From Paenibacillus gyeongsangnamensis (GTDB lineage Bacteria; Bacillota; Bacilli; Paenibacillales; NBRC-103111), in assembly GCF_027533625.1 (NCBI RefSeq), contig NZ_JAQAGZ010000001.1, positions 1 through 64,000 of the forward strand: a stretch of 64,000 nt of DNA, read 5' to 3'. Below the pieces are notes generated by a model. The model did not search any database and had not been told where the DNA came from. It saw nothing but the letters and a program-made list of their open reading frames with translations. The position numbers were made by a program, and so were the translations under genes. Positions 26,419 to 35,366 of this stretch are shown piece after piece. How positions within the stretch are numbered: position 1 is the stretch's first letter; each line of letters begins with the position of its first letter.

Positions 26419-27324
26419 ATGCACAAAACGTTAAAAATTGGCATGATTGGTTTGGATACTTCCCATTGCATAGCTTTTACCAAATTACTCAATGACGTAA
26501 ACAACGAATATCATGTTCCCGGTGGCAAGGTGGAGGTGGCGTTTCCCGGAGGCTCGCAGGACTTTGAATTAAGCAGTTCAAGAGTAGAGGTGTATACAAA
26601 TCAATTGCGCGATGAGTTCCACGTTCAGATCGTCGAGTCTCCTGAAGCTGTTGCTGAATCCTGCGATGCGATTCTATTGGAATCGGTTGATGGTCGTGTC
26701 CATTTAGAACAATTTAGAAAGATCGCCCCGTTCGGCAAGCCGGTATTCGTCGATAAACCGTTTGCAGTAAACGGGGAAGCGGCGAAGGAAATTGCCGCTC
26801 TGGCCGAACAGTACAATATCCGATTGATGAGCGCATCCGCTCTTCGTTATGCGGAAGGCTTGTCCGAAGCTATTCGCCAATCGGAAAAAGGCGAAATCAT
26901 TGGCGCCGAAACATATGGTCCTATGGCGATCGTGCCTACTCAGCCGGGTTTTTTCTGGTACGGGATCCACTCGGTCGAGATGTTATTTACCATTCTTGGC
27001 GGCAACTGCGAACAGGTGAAGACCATAACAAATGAAAATCATGATGTCATTGTCGGCTTGTGGGAAGACGGCCGCATCGGGACGGTGCGCGGGAACCGTA
27101 AAGGCAATAATACTTTCGGAGCCTTGATACATCGCGAAAAAGGAAGTGATTTTGTCGATGTTTATGACAATCCTAAGCCATATTACGCTAGTTTGCTGGA
27201 AAAAATAATGGTGATGTTCCAGGAAGGCAAACATGATATTAGCATTGACGACACATTGCAGATTGTGCGCTTTCTTGAGGCGGCAAATGAGAGCAGAATT
27301 ACAGGCAAATCTGTTGTCCTATAG
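26419..27324 (+). CDS. Gfo/Idh/MocA-like oxidoreductase (short form)
   Basis: A 301-residue relative of the dehydrogenase at 23018, only distantly alike. The N-terminus reads IGMIGLDTSHCIAFTKLL, in which the usual GxGxxG is replaced by GLDTSH, a variant found in one subgroup of this family. The VFVDKPF motif (equivalent of EKP) and the FFWYGIHSVEML histidine segment are kept. It is 17 bp behind the aminotransferase with AAAGGAGA upstream, so the two are co-transcribed and may be coupled chemically (oxidation then transamination, or the reverse). Confidence 0.85.
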   Translation: MHKTLKIGMIGLDTSHCIAFTKLLNDVNNEYHVPGGKVEVAFPGGSQDFELSSSRVEVYTNQLRDEFHVQIVESPEAVAESCDAILLESVDGRVHLEQFRKIAPFGKPVFVDKPFAVNGEAAKEIAALAEQYNIRLMSASALRYAEGLSEAIRQSEKGEIIGAETYGPMAIVPTQPGFFWYGIHSVEMLFTILGGNCEQVKTITNENHDVIVGLWEDGRIGTVRGNRKGNNTFGALIHREKGSDFVDVYDNPKPYYASLLEKIMVMFQEGKHDISIDDTLQIVRFLEAANESRITGKSVVL

Positions 27325-27360
27325 AAAGACTGTCTTACATACTACTGATGAGATTGTATT

Positions 27361-27397
27361 AAAAGACTTAAGAGATTATTTCTCTTGAGTCTTTTTC
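27361..27397 (+). terminator. Terminator after the second dehydrogenase
   Basis: AAAGACTTAAGAGA pairs with TCTCTTGAGTCTTT around TTAT and runs into TTTTT. It divides the catabolic genes from the transport genes. 27398-27716 carries no gene I can support. Confidence 0.75.
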
Positions 27398-27716
27398 TCA
27401 AATACGTTTGTACAAAAAAGAGTGAACAACATTCGCTGGTAAGTTCTCGGTAGAGATGACGAAGGCCGACTGTTGATGTTAAGTATAGAGGCGCAGAAGC
27501 AAGAAAGTGAAACAGCATCAATGCCAGAAAAAATACCTCTGATAATTTTTTGAAAGGCAAGAACACATGCCCAGCAAGGTAGGGGTTTATTGTTCAACCC
27601 TCGTATCAAACTTTGCATAGATGTATCTTTTTTTTAGAAAGAGTCCAAATAAATAGATACTTTTGTTTTATACGAGATCTCAGTAAAATGATTTTTGTGA
27701 AGGAGGTCTGGATGAA

Positions 27717-28679
27717 ATGGAAACCCTATCAACAAACCCAATAAATAATGTCCCACAGATTAATAAAACGGGTAAGCATTCGGTGAGCAAAAAACTTTGG
27801 AAAAGCCGCTACATGTATGCTTTTGTTTTGCCGGGAACGATCTTTTTTATTCTTTATCGCTACATCCCACTGCTAGGCTCCGTTATCGCATTTCAAAACT
27901 ATAGTCCGTTTCAGGGATTTATCCACAGCCAATGGGTGGGGTTCAGCAACTTTCAGCGAATATTTGCAAGTGCGGATGTCGTCCAGGTAATAATTAACAC
28001 ACTGACGTTATCGTTACTGCAAATTGCGTTCGCTTTTCCGGTACCGATAATTCTTGCTCTGATGTTGAACGAAGTAAGAAACGATTTTTTTAAAAAATTT
28101 ATTCAATCAATCGTTTATTTGCCGCATTTTTTGTCTTGGGTTATCGTTGCCAGCATTATTACAATCTTTTTGCGCAGCGACGGATTAGTCAACATTTTTT
28201 TGCACGATATGTTCGGTACAAATCCCATTCAATTTTTACAAATTCCAGCCCTCTTTAAACCGATTGTTGTTCTGGAATTGATCTGGAAAGAGTCGGGCTG
28301 GGGAACGATTATATTTTTAGCCGCTTTAGCCGGGGTGAATCCGGAATTATATGAAGCCGCATTAGTGGACGGGGCCAACCGCTGGAGAAGAATATGGCAT
28401 ATTACGCTGCCAGCCATTCGCAGCACGTTCGTCATTTTATTAATTCTTCGCTTGGGAAATGTACTTGATAACGGCTTTGAGCAAATTTTCCTGATGCTGA
28501 ATCCTTACGTCAACGACGTTGGAAACGTGCTTGACACTTACGTTTATTACAAGGGGATACAGCAGTCCGATTTCAGCTTCGCCACCGCCGTCGGTTTGTT
28601 CAAGTCGGTTGTCGGATTGATACTTGTTCTCGGGGCCAATCAGTTAGCCAAGCGATTTGGTGAAGAGGGGATCTATTAA
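27717..28679 (+). CDS. ABC transporter permease, LplB type
   Basis: A 320-residue inner-membrane component of a carbohydrate ABC importer. After a soluble N-terminal stretch six hydrophobic segments follow, beginning with YMYAFVLPGTIFFILYRYIP. The EAA loop that docks on the ATPase is seen at ~ residue 215-235 (EAALVDGANRWRRIWHITLP). The family (LplB/YtcP-like) serves large or complex oligosaccharide import in Paenibacillus. Start at ATG 27717 behind AAGGAGG. No ATPase gene is in this locus; such systems usually borrow a shared MsmK-type ATPase, and one ATPase is encoded at 59750 in the other operon. Confidence 0.9.
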   Translation: METLSTNPINNVPQINKTGKHSVSKKLWKSRYMYAFVLPGTIFFILYRYIPLLGSVIAFQNYSPFQGFIHSQWVGFSNFQRIFASADVVQVIINTLTLSLLQIAFAFPVPIILALMLNEVRNDFFKKFIQSIVYLPHFLSWVIVASIITIFLRSDGLVNIFLHDMFGTNPIQFLQIPALFKPIVVLELIWKESGWGTIIFLAALAGVNPELYEAALVDGANRWRRIWHITLPAIRSTFVILLILRLGNVLDNGFEQIFLMLNPYVNDVGNVLDTYVYYKGIQQSDFSFATAVGLFKSVVGLILVLGANQLAKRFGEEGIY

Positions 28680-28713
28680 GCAAATTTTAAAAAAATGAGG
28701 TGAAAATACCGAT

Positions 28714-29589
28714 ATGCTGCATCGAACGCTTGGGGAGCGAATTACAGACGTTATTAACACGATTTTGCTCTTACTTATTGCGATTGCAATGTTCTTTCCT
28801 TTCGTTTATATATTTTCTGTATCGTTTTCTTCTATAGACGATTATCTGCAGAGTAATTTTGTTTTATGGCCGAAGCATTGGGTGTTGGACGCATACAAAT
28901 ATACTCTGCAAAACGATCGATTCATTCACTCGATTTTTATAACGATTTATATTACCGTGATAGGCACATTATGTAATCTCGCATTCACTTCAACGATGGC
29001 TTACGGGCTTTCGAAAAACTTTTACGGGCAAAAAATTTTCATGCTCATGGTTTTGTTTTCTTTTTTGTTTGGCGCTGGTATTATTCCGACTTACCTTATC
29101 GTTAAAGCGACCGGACTTATTAATTCGATATGGGCTTTAATAATGCCTGTTCTGATCAGTCCTTGGAATTTAATCGTATTCCGACAATTTTTCAAAAGTA
29201 TTCCGGAGGAACTGAACGAGTCGGCGTATATGGATGGAGCCAATGAATTTAAAATCTTTTCGCGTATCATATTGCCGCTATCCAAACCGGCGATGGCCAC
29301 TTTCGGATTGTTCTATGCCGTTATGCTCTGGAACAACTACTTCACCGGGATTTTATACTTGAACGATCCTACCAAATGGCCAATTCAGGTGCTGCTTCGG
29401 CAAATTGTCGTGGTCAACGATATGACTGCCATTTCGGCAACAGCGAATCAAATGCTGACGAATCCTCCTCCAGCAGAAACGATTCAAATGGTGTCCATTT
29501 TATTGGCAACGGTTCCTATCCTCATCATCTATCCATTTCTGCAAAAACATTTTGCTAAAGGGGTGATGTTAGGCTCGGTCAAAGGTTAA
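28714..29589 (+). CDS. ABC transporter permease, LplC type
   Basis: A 291-residue permease paired with the preceding gene (34-bp gap). Six membrane spans are visible starting at LLLLIAIAMFFPFVYIFSVS. The EAA motif reads ESAYMDGANEFKIFSRIILP (~170-190). The ending FLQKHFAKGVMLGSVKG is the classic C-terminus of this permease family. Together with 27717 it forms the heterodimeric channel for the lipoprotein encoded at 29643. Confidence 0.9.
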   Translation: MLHRTLGERITDVINTILLLLIAIAMFFPFVYIFSVSFSSIDDYLQSNFVLWPKHWVLDAYKYTLQNDRFIHSIFITIYITVIGTLCNLAFTSTMAYGLSKNFYGQKIFMLMVLFSFLFGAGIIPTYLIVKATGLINSIWALIMPVLISPWNLIVFRQFFKSIPEELNESAYMDGANEFKIFSRIILPLSKPAMATFGLFYAVMLWNNYFTGILYLNDPTKWPIQVLLRQIVVVNDMTAISATANQMLTNPPPAETIQMVSILLATVPILIIYPFLQKHFAKGVMLGSVKG

Positions 29590-29642
29590 TTTGTTTAATT
29601 TTTCTGTAACAGGGGTTGTAAAAAAAATATGGAGGTGCTTAT

Positions 29643-31253
29643 ATGAAAGCAAGAACCGGATTAGGTTTGTTGGTCGTTGTTAGTCTGCTGCTTTCCGCCG
29701 CATGTTCAAGCGCCAGTAAACCGGCAGCGACGGGAACGGACGAAGGAAGCGCGGGAGGCAGTTCGAACGCTCCTACGGCAAGCAGTAAAAGCGGCGGGAC
29801 TGATGGAAAGACATACGACGTCAACTTCATGAACTTTGCCTACACGATATTTCCACCGGCAACAGGCCCGGCAATAGATGCTATTAAGGCAAAGTACAAT
29901 GTGAACGTTCATTCTCAATTTATTGCCAATGCCGATTTCAAGAATAAGCTGAGCGTCGTTATGGCTTCCGGGGATATGCCCGATGTCGTCGAAATTGATT
30001 ATGCCGATCAAAATTATCACAAATGGGCCGGACAAGGCGCATTTCTGCCACTTGATCAGTACATCAATCAATACCCGACGTTCAAAGAGGTCCCCGATTC
30101 GATCTACAATCAATTTAAAGTGAACGGTCATATTTACAGCATTCCGACTTATTCGCCGACCTACACCTTCAGCGGCCTCATCCGCCAGGACTGGTTGGAT
30201 AACCTGGGCTTAAAAATGCCGACCAATTACCAAGAACTGTTAAATGTGGCGATCGCCTTTACGAAAAACGATCCGGACAAAAACGGAAAGAATGATACGT
30301 ATGGCTTTGCGCTCGGGCAAGACATCTCTCCCAATTATATGATGGGCGCCTGGTGGTCCGACGCCTGGTATCATAAAAGTCAAGACGGCAATTATATACC
30401 GGGCATCATTGGTCCCGGACGCAAAGAGATCATTCAAACACTTCACGACGCTTACGCTCAGGGTGGGGTGACGAAGGACTTCGCGGTCCTGAATTGGGCG
30501 CAAGTCAATAAAGAATTTTATTCCGGCAAAGCCGGTATATTTATCGGTACCCCTAGCGGCATGGTCGAGGACTATTATCTCGGATTGCTGAAAGTTGATC
30601 CAAAAGCGAAGCTTTCCCCCATCCCTTTCTTTACATCACCGGACGGCAGACAGGGCGGACAGAAAGGCCCTGGATATTTTGGTTTGGCTACGCTTTCCAG
30701 CAAGTTGAAGGACGACCCGGGCAAAGTGAAGAAAATATTGCAGATTATGGATGACGGCCGCACATTCATTCCCTATGCTCAGCGCAATCCACAGAACCAA
30801 CAGTTCGATTGGGAGTTTGGCGGTGTAGGTAAAGGTTACGAGATGAAGAACGGTATACCTGTGCTACTACCGAAATCCGAAGGAATTACACCAATCCAAT
30901 ACATGATGCAGAGAAACGAATTTTGGAAACCATGGGCGCCAAGCAACGCAGCTAACGAATACGACAAAACCTACAATTCGCCTGAAATGCAAGCTCTTAT
31001 CAAGTCGATAGAAGACATGGAAATACAGTATAACAAGCAACCGTATGACGACCCTTCTTTAGGCGTTTACTCGGAAACGAACGCAACTAAAGGAACCGAC
31101 TTGGCCAAATTTATTAACGGTGAGGAAACGAAGATGATTTCAGGTCAGCGTCCAATCTCCGACTGGGAAAAAATGGTTCAAGAATGGAAAGATCGTGGTG
31201 GTGCTCAATGGATTAAAGAAGTGAACGACGGTATTAAAGCGAAAGGCAAATAA
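29643..31253 (+). CDS. Extracellular solute-binding lipoprotein, LplA type
   Basis: A 536-residue surface lipoprotein. The signal peptide ends in the lipobox LLLSAACSS (cysteine ~21), followed by a Ser/Gly/Thr-rich flexible linker. The mature part is a cluster-1 type binding protein for larger sugars: GDMPDVVEIDYADQNYHKWA, RQDWLDNLGLKMPTNYQELL, FTSPDGRQGGQKGPGYFG. GGAGGTGC lies upstream of the start. Tight linkage to the two permeases and to the catabolic genes suggests the substrate is the sugar processed by the cluster. Ligand unknown. Confidence 0.9.
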   Translation: MKARTGLGLLVVVSLLLSAACSSASKPAATGTDEGSAGGSSNAPTASSKSGGTDGKTYDVNFMNFAYTIFPPATGPAIDAIKAKYNVNVHSQFIANADFKNKLSVVMASGDMPDVVEIDYADQNYHKWAGQGAFLPLDQYINQYPTFKEVPDSIYNQFKVNGHIYSIPTYSPTYTFSGLIRQDWLDNLGLKMPTNYQELLNVAIAFTKNDPDKNGKNDTYGFALGQDISPNYMMGAWWSDAWYHKSQDGNYIPGIIGPGRKEIIQTLHDAYAQGGVTKDFAVLNWAQVNKEFYSGKAGIFIGTPSGMVEDYYLGLLKVDPKAKLSPIPFFTSPDGRQGGQKGPGYFGLATLSSKLKDDPGKVKKILQIMDDGRTFIPYAQRNPQNQQFDWEFGGVGKGYEMKNGIPVLLPKSEGITPIQYMMQRNEFWKPWAPSNAANEYDKTYNSPEMQALIKSIEDMEIQYNKQPYDDPSLGVYSETNATKGTDLAKFINGEETKMISGQRPISDWEKMVQEWKDRGGAQWIKEVNDGIKAKGK

Positions 31254-31341
31254 TCGTTGAAAAAATGCAACCTCGCCGTGGCTTATGCTGCGGCGTGGAT
31301 TTTTCCACAAGGTGTAAAATGGGAAATGAAGAGAAGGGGGC

Positions 31342-33063
31342 ATGAGTATGCAAGATCGTAAGTCAGTACATGAAAATATGTGCCGGGTACTTCGTGAATT
31401 TATGCCAGTGTTAAAATCGTGGACAGTGGGCAAAGAGCAAAAAATGAAGGAACCGTTCGAAACAGAATACAGTGAGAATTATGCTCCGGCTAATGCAGCG
31501 GTTATTTATGCAAGTGTTTATCGCAATCACAAAGCTGCGGAGGATCTTGATTCGCTTCGCATCATGATCGCGAGATCCGTCACTTTGCTGAAGGATAAAG
31601 AAGTGAGCCCTTTCTGCCGCGTGTTTATTTTTCATTACAGCATGATGGCGTTATTAATATTGCCTGCACTGGAACGATTGGCTTTTGCTGAGCGATACAA
31701 AGATTTTTATGCGCGGTATGAGGATGACTGCAAACAGATCAATACGAACTGCGCCGCGTTGCAGTGGGGCATCGAATTGTTCGTGGATGCGCTGGGTTGC
31801 CGTCCGGTGGATGAGACTTATTTGAATGAATTATTGGATTTTGTCGAACACGGACAAAACGAATACGGGTTTATTAACGATGAAATAGACCCACAAAAAA
31901 CAAAACAAGACGGTATGCCGATTGCTTACCATGCCTTTACGCTGTTTATTTTGACGGGCGCCATCGCCGTAATCGAAAATTGGAAACCGACTCTTATTTC
32001 GCAGAAAACCCGGGCAGAGGCGATTATTGCCAAGGGATTGGAATGGTTGAAGCATGCTGTATCCTTTGACGGTTTCTTTGCCATGGTGGAGAGAAGTAGC
32101 TATCAAATGTTTACTTGGGGAACATTTGTTGCTCTTTACAGTTACTCGGGAATGCAGATGGAGGGGTTTCTAAACAGGGCGTTTGAAAATTGGCTGCCTT
32201 ATCAACATAAGGACGGAACCTACGGCGTAACACCAAATCATTTACCGCATGAGCTGCGAACCGGGTACGAGGGATACTCCCATGTGAACATGTACAATAA
32301 CTTGGGGTTAACGGGAATTGCTGTGGCAGTACGAATTTTGGAGAGAGACATAACGATGGATTCAAGCAAGGTATCCGCGGATCTGCCGCAAAATAGCCAA
32401 TTCATTGATGTGCAGAGCGGGTACGCTTTTATACGCAGAGGGTTTGATTTTTTTGGGTGCACGCTGCGCATGCATAACCGCAAATACGTTCCCGCGATGC
32501 AAGCATTCCACGTTCGTTTGGCGGATTGCAGGTTGCCTTTGGCGGAAGCGAAATTTGAAGGATATCGGCAAAAGGATCAGCGTTTCCTGTCTGAGGGCGT
32601 GTGGGAAGGATATTTATTGACGGACAATGAAGGCCACAAGCACTTTCCTGACATGACGGAGAATGTGCAGGTTATTACAACCCGTGATGGGATTGAGATG
32701 GAAACCGAAAACGAATTTCTTTACTGCAAGAAGTTGATCGCGCTTTTGTGTAATGGGATTGAGTGGAACTACACAATAAAACCGAAGCGGGATTTCCTTT
32801 CATGCGAGCAGGTCTTGCCGATACTATTGCATGACGGTAAGGAAGGCTCTCAAGTGATAGAAAAGAGTGCGCAGATGCTTCATATACATTATGGAGAACG
32901 CAAATTTGCATTAAGCTGCAGCGCTTCCAAGCAAATCGGAACTTCATTGCATCGCTCTCTGCTCTCAGTAAGCGGAGTTTCCACGAAGGCTCATCTTAAA
33001 ATCGAAGGTTTTTGCAATGTTGGTGCGGAATTGCGGTGGAGCACGAGGTTAGAATTGATTTAG
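31342..33063 (+). CDS. Unknown, predicted alpha/alpha-barrel plus beta-sandwich glycan-active enzyme
   Basis: A 573-residue cytoplasmic protein (no signal peptide). The first ~340 residues are helical with paired aromatic-rich segments (WGIELFVDALGCRP, ERSSYQMFTWGTFVALYSYS, DGTYGVTPNHLPHELRTGYEGY), as in (alpha/alpha)6-toroid lyases and hydrolases. The last ~200 residues are beta-rich (VQSGYAFIRRGFDFFGCTLR, VWEGYLLTDNEG). The conserved-looking polar residues N/H/E/Y in NHLPHELRTGYEGYSH would suit a lyase or hydrolase centre. I cannot name the family; heparinase II/PL8-like is the closest impression. It follows the binding protein by 88 bp with GAAGGGGG upstream. Confidence 0.6.
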   Translation: MSMQDRKSVHENMCRVLREFMPVLKSWTVGKEQKMKEPFETEYSENYAPANAAVIYASVYRNHKAAEDLDSLRIMIARSVTLLKDKEVSPFCRVFIFHYSMMALLILPALERLAFAERYKDFYARYEDDCKQINTNCAALQWGIELFVDALGCRPVDETYLNELLDFVEHGQNEYGFINDEIDPQKTKQDGMPIAYHAFTLFILTGAIAVIENWKPTLISQKTRAEAIIAKGLEWLKHAVSFDGFFAMVERSSYQMFTWGTFVALYSYSGMQMEGFLNRAFENWLPYQHKDGTYGVTPNHLPHELRTGYEGYSHVNMYNNLGLTGIAVAVRILERDITMDSSKVSADLPQNSQFIDVQSGYAFIRRGFDFFGCTLRMHNRKYVPAMQAFHVRLADCRLPLAEAKFEGYRQKDQRFLSEGVWEGYLLTDNEGHKHFPDMTENVQVITTRDGIEMETENEFLYCKKLIALLCNGIEWNYTIKPKRDFLSCEQVLPILLHDGKEGSQVIEKSAQMLHIHYGERKFALSCSASKQIGTSLHRSLLSVSGVSTKAHLKIEGFCNVGAELRWSTRLELI

Positions 33064-33220
33064 GCATTAATAGATCATCTGCACGGATGACTTTCTCCGT
33101 GCTTTGAAGGAGGTACATGCCCGTTTCTATGAAGTTAAAAGTGTGAGGAGCCTATTCCGATTGAGGTTGAAGGTATGACTGAGCTTGAACTGTAGTTATC
33201 ATTTGAGAAATAATTCTGAA

Positions 33221-34105
33221 ATGGAGATGGACGCTTTGATTATCGATGCCCATAATCACCCGGATTGGTACGGCTACAACTTGGAAAGATTTATTGAAAA
33301 TATGGATCAATACAATATCGATAAAACTTGGTTGTTAAGCTGGGAGGCGCCGCATGACGAGTACGATCCAAATTATATTAAAAAAGTGCCGGATTACGGT
33401 CCCAACGGGCCTATTTCGTTTGAACGCTGTATCTCTTATGTTCAGCGCCGCCCGGATAAATTTATCCTTGGGTATGCGCCTGATCCCCGCCGTCCGGAAG
33501 CGATTGATCGCCTTAGTTCAGCTATCGATCTTTACGGGGTACGCGTATATGGAGAAATTAAATTGCGCATGATGTACGACAATCCCGATGCTATCCGCCT
33601 GTTCCGTTTCTGCGGAGAAAAAGGACTTCCTGTCGTTGTACATATCGATTACGAATTCAGTACGGGTAAAGAATACCCGCGCCCGAACTGGTGGTACGGC
33701 GGCGGGATTGATTCCTTTGAACGGGCTGTCCAAGCATGCCCGGAAACAATTTTTCTCGGCCACGCTCCTGGCTTCTGGGCGCATATTTCCGGGGACAATC
33801 AGTATGACAAGGTCGCTTATCCAAAAGGAAAAGTGGAGCCCGGTGGGAAAGTAATTAAGATGTTAAGAAGTTTGCCTAACCTTTATTGCGATATTTCTGC
33901 TGGTTCCGGCTGCAATGCGTTTAATCGCGACCTTGAATTCGCCAAATCATTTTTTCTTGAGTTTCAGGATCGTATCCTATATGGCAGAGATTATTTTGAT
34001 AATATACATCAAGAACTTTTAAACAGTTTAGGGCTGCCGGAAGATGTGTTGTATAAAATTTATTCAGGTAATGCCCTTAAGCTGGTACCGCTGGAAAAAG
34101 GATGA
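33221..34105 (+). CDS. Amidohydrolase (PF04909-type metal-dependent hydrolase)
   Basis: A ~294-residue TIM-barrel hydrolase. The metal-binding IDAHNHPDW (HxH) opens the barrel; later strands give VVHIDY, FLGHAPG and ILYGRDYFD with the expected histidines and aspartate. Relatives include decarboxylases and lactonases acting on small ring compounds (ACMSD-like and 2-pyrone-4,6-dicarboxylate lactonase types). The start is uncertain: ATG 33221 or ATG 33227 agree best with the family's N-terminus; an upstream TTG at 33185 would add an unlikely extension. In this cluster a sugar lactone or ring-opening role is plausible (inference). Confidence 0.8.
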   Translation: MEMDALIIDAHNHPDWYGYNLERFIENMDQYNIDKTWLLSWEAPHDEYDPNYIKKVPDYGPNGPISFERCISYVQRRPDKFILGYAPDPRRPEAIDRLSSAIDLYGVRVYGEIKLRMMYDNPDAIRLFRFCGEKGLPVVVHIDYEFSTGKEYPRPNWWYGGGIDSFERAVQACPETIFLGHAPGFWAHISGDNQYDKVAYPKGKVEPGGKVIKMLRSLPNLYCDISAGSGCNAFNRDLEFAKSFFLEFQDRILYGRDYFDNIHQELLNSLGLPEDVLYKIYSGNALKLVPLEKG

Positions 34106-34319
34106 ACTTCACATCAACCATGAGTGAAATGGATGGGCATGATATACAACAAATATTGGGTTACTTTGTCAAAAAAAATCAATCGATTTCTGTTGAATGT
34201 TTCTGAGTATAAAGCATATGCAGACCGTGAATAGTTTAAATTGACTATTTTTGAAAGCTGGGGAATGCAGGAGATGGAAGATTCGCAACTGCATTTGAAA
34301 GCAGCGAGAGGAGTACAAA

Positions 34320-35114
34320 ATGAAAAAAACAATTAGTACTTGGCAACAGTTTCAGGAATCTTGGGAAGGAGTGATTAACTTTCTGATGGATGGCGAATGT
34401 ATACCGTTCTCTTATTCCATGCCGTCCATTGAGCATATTGTTGACGAACTGCGTTATGATCCAGAAACGAGAATTACTATTGGAACCAAAGGAAAGTCGC
34501 TTGATTTAAGGGATGTCGCAGAATCAGTTCGTCGTTTATCCATTGAGGAGGCCCTCCATTCCCCATTTGCTATGGCACATTTCAAGTTGCAGAAGTTTTA
34601 CAATCCCGGAAAACTTTTAGATGGATTTGAAGAAGACGTGATGGAACCATGGAAAAGGGCACTCAAATCGGCGGGTTTCACTTGGACAAGATGTTATCCC
34701 ATTTTATTTATCAGTGGTCCACAGTGCGCCACAAATTACCACATGGATTATTCGCATGTTCTGGCTTGGCAAATTTATGGAACCAAACTTTTCACAGGTC
34801 TCAAAGATCCTGATCGCTGGGCACCGCTCGAAACGCGCATTCATTGTAAAGGTGTACAAAGACCTGAAGGCATTACAGAAGAAGATGAACTAACATATGT
34901 AATGACACCGGGAACTGTCTTGTGGAATACCTTTTTGACACCCCATTGGGTAGAGGCATCCGATAAAATAGCTTGCAGTATCAATATCTCACACGGAGGC
35001 TTAAGCTATCGAGGCAAGTTATGCCGCCATGAAGATGAATTGAAACTATGGCAGCTCGAACACCCCGATGAGGAAGAAGTACTTAACTCCTACACTCCCA
35101 ATTATTTGCAGTAA
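34320..35114 (+). CDS. JmjC/cupin_8-like Fe(II)/2-oxoglutarate oxygenase
   Basis: A 264-residue protein with the facial-triad pattern of cupin-8/JmjC oxygenases: H141-x-D143 in NYHMDYSHVLAW and a distal histidine H209 in WNTFLTPHWVEA, with K/T residues (IYGTKLF) suited to bind 2-oxoglutarate. Bacterial members hydroxylate small molecules, peptides or sugars. Start ATG 34320 with GCGAGAGGAG upstream. Lying between an amidohydrolase and an esterase in a sugar locus, it could oxidatively demethylate or hydroxylate a modified sugar (inference). Confidence 0.75.
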   Translation: MKKTISTWQQFQESWEGVINFLMDGECIPFSYSMPSIEHIVDELRYDPETRITIGTKGKSLDLRDVAESVRRLSIEEALHSPFAMAHFKLQKFYNPGKLLDGFEEDVMEPWKRALKSAGFTWTRCYPILFISGPQCATNYHMDYSHVLAWQIYGTKLFTGLKDPDRWAPLETRIHCKGVQRPEGITEEDELTYVMTPGTVLWNTFLTPHWVEASDKIACSINISHGGLSYRGKLCRHEDELKLWQLEHPDEEEVLNSYTPNYLQ

Positions 35115-35366
35115 GAATCGCATGTGAAAAGAAGCCAATCACTATGCAGCAAGACGGGACCTCAAATTTAAGCAAGACTTCACTTGTAAGGTACTATCTA
35201 ACCTTCTGCAACACGACGGTAAAAACGGAACCCACGGCTCGTCACTTCATCTGTAAGTGGGTTATCTACAAGGGCTCAAAAATGAAAATCAATAGTATGT
35301 TCAGTGCATATACTTCATTGAGTGGTTGTGCTAAATTGGAATTGATTAAGGTAAAGGGGAATATCA

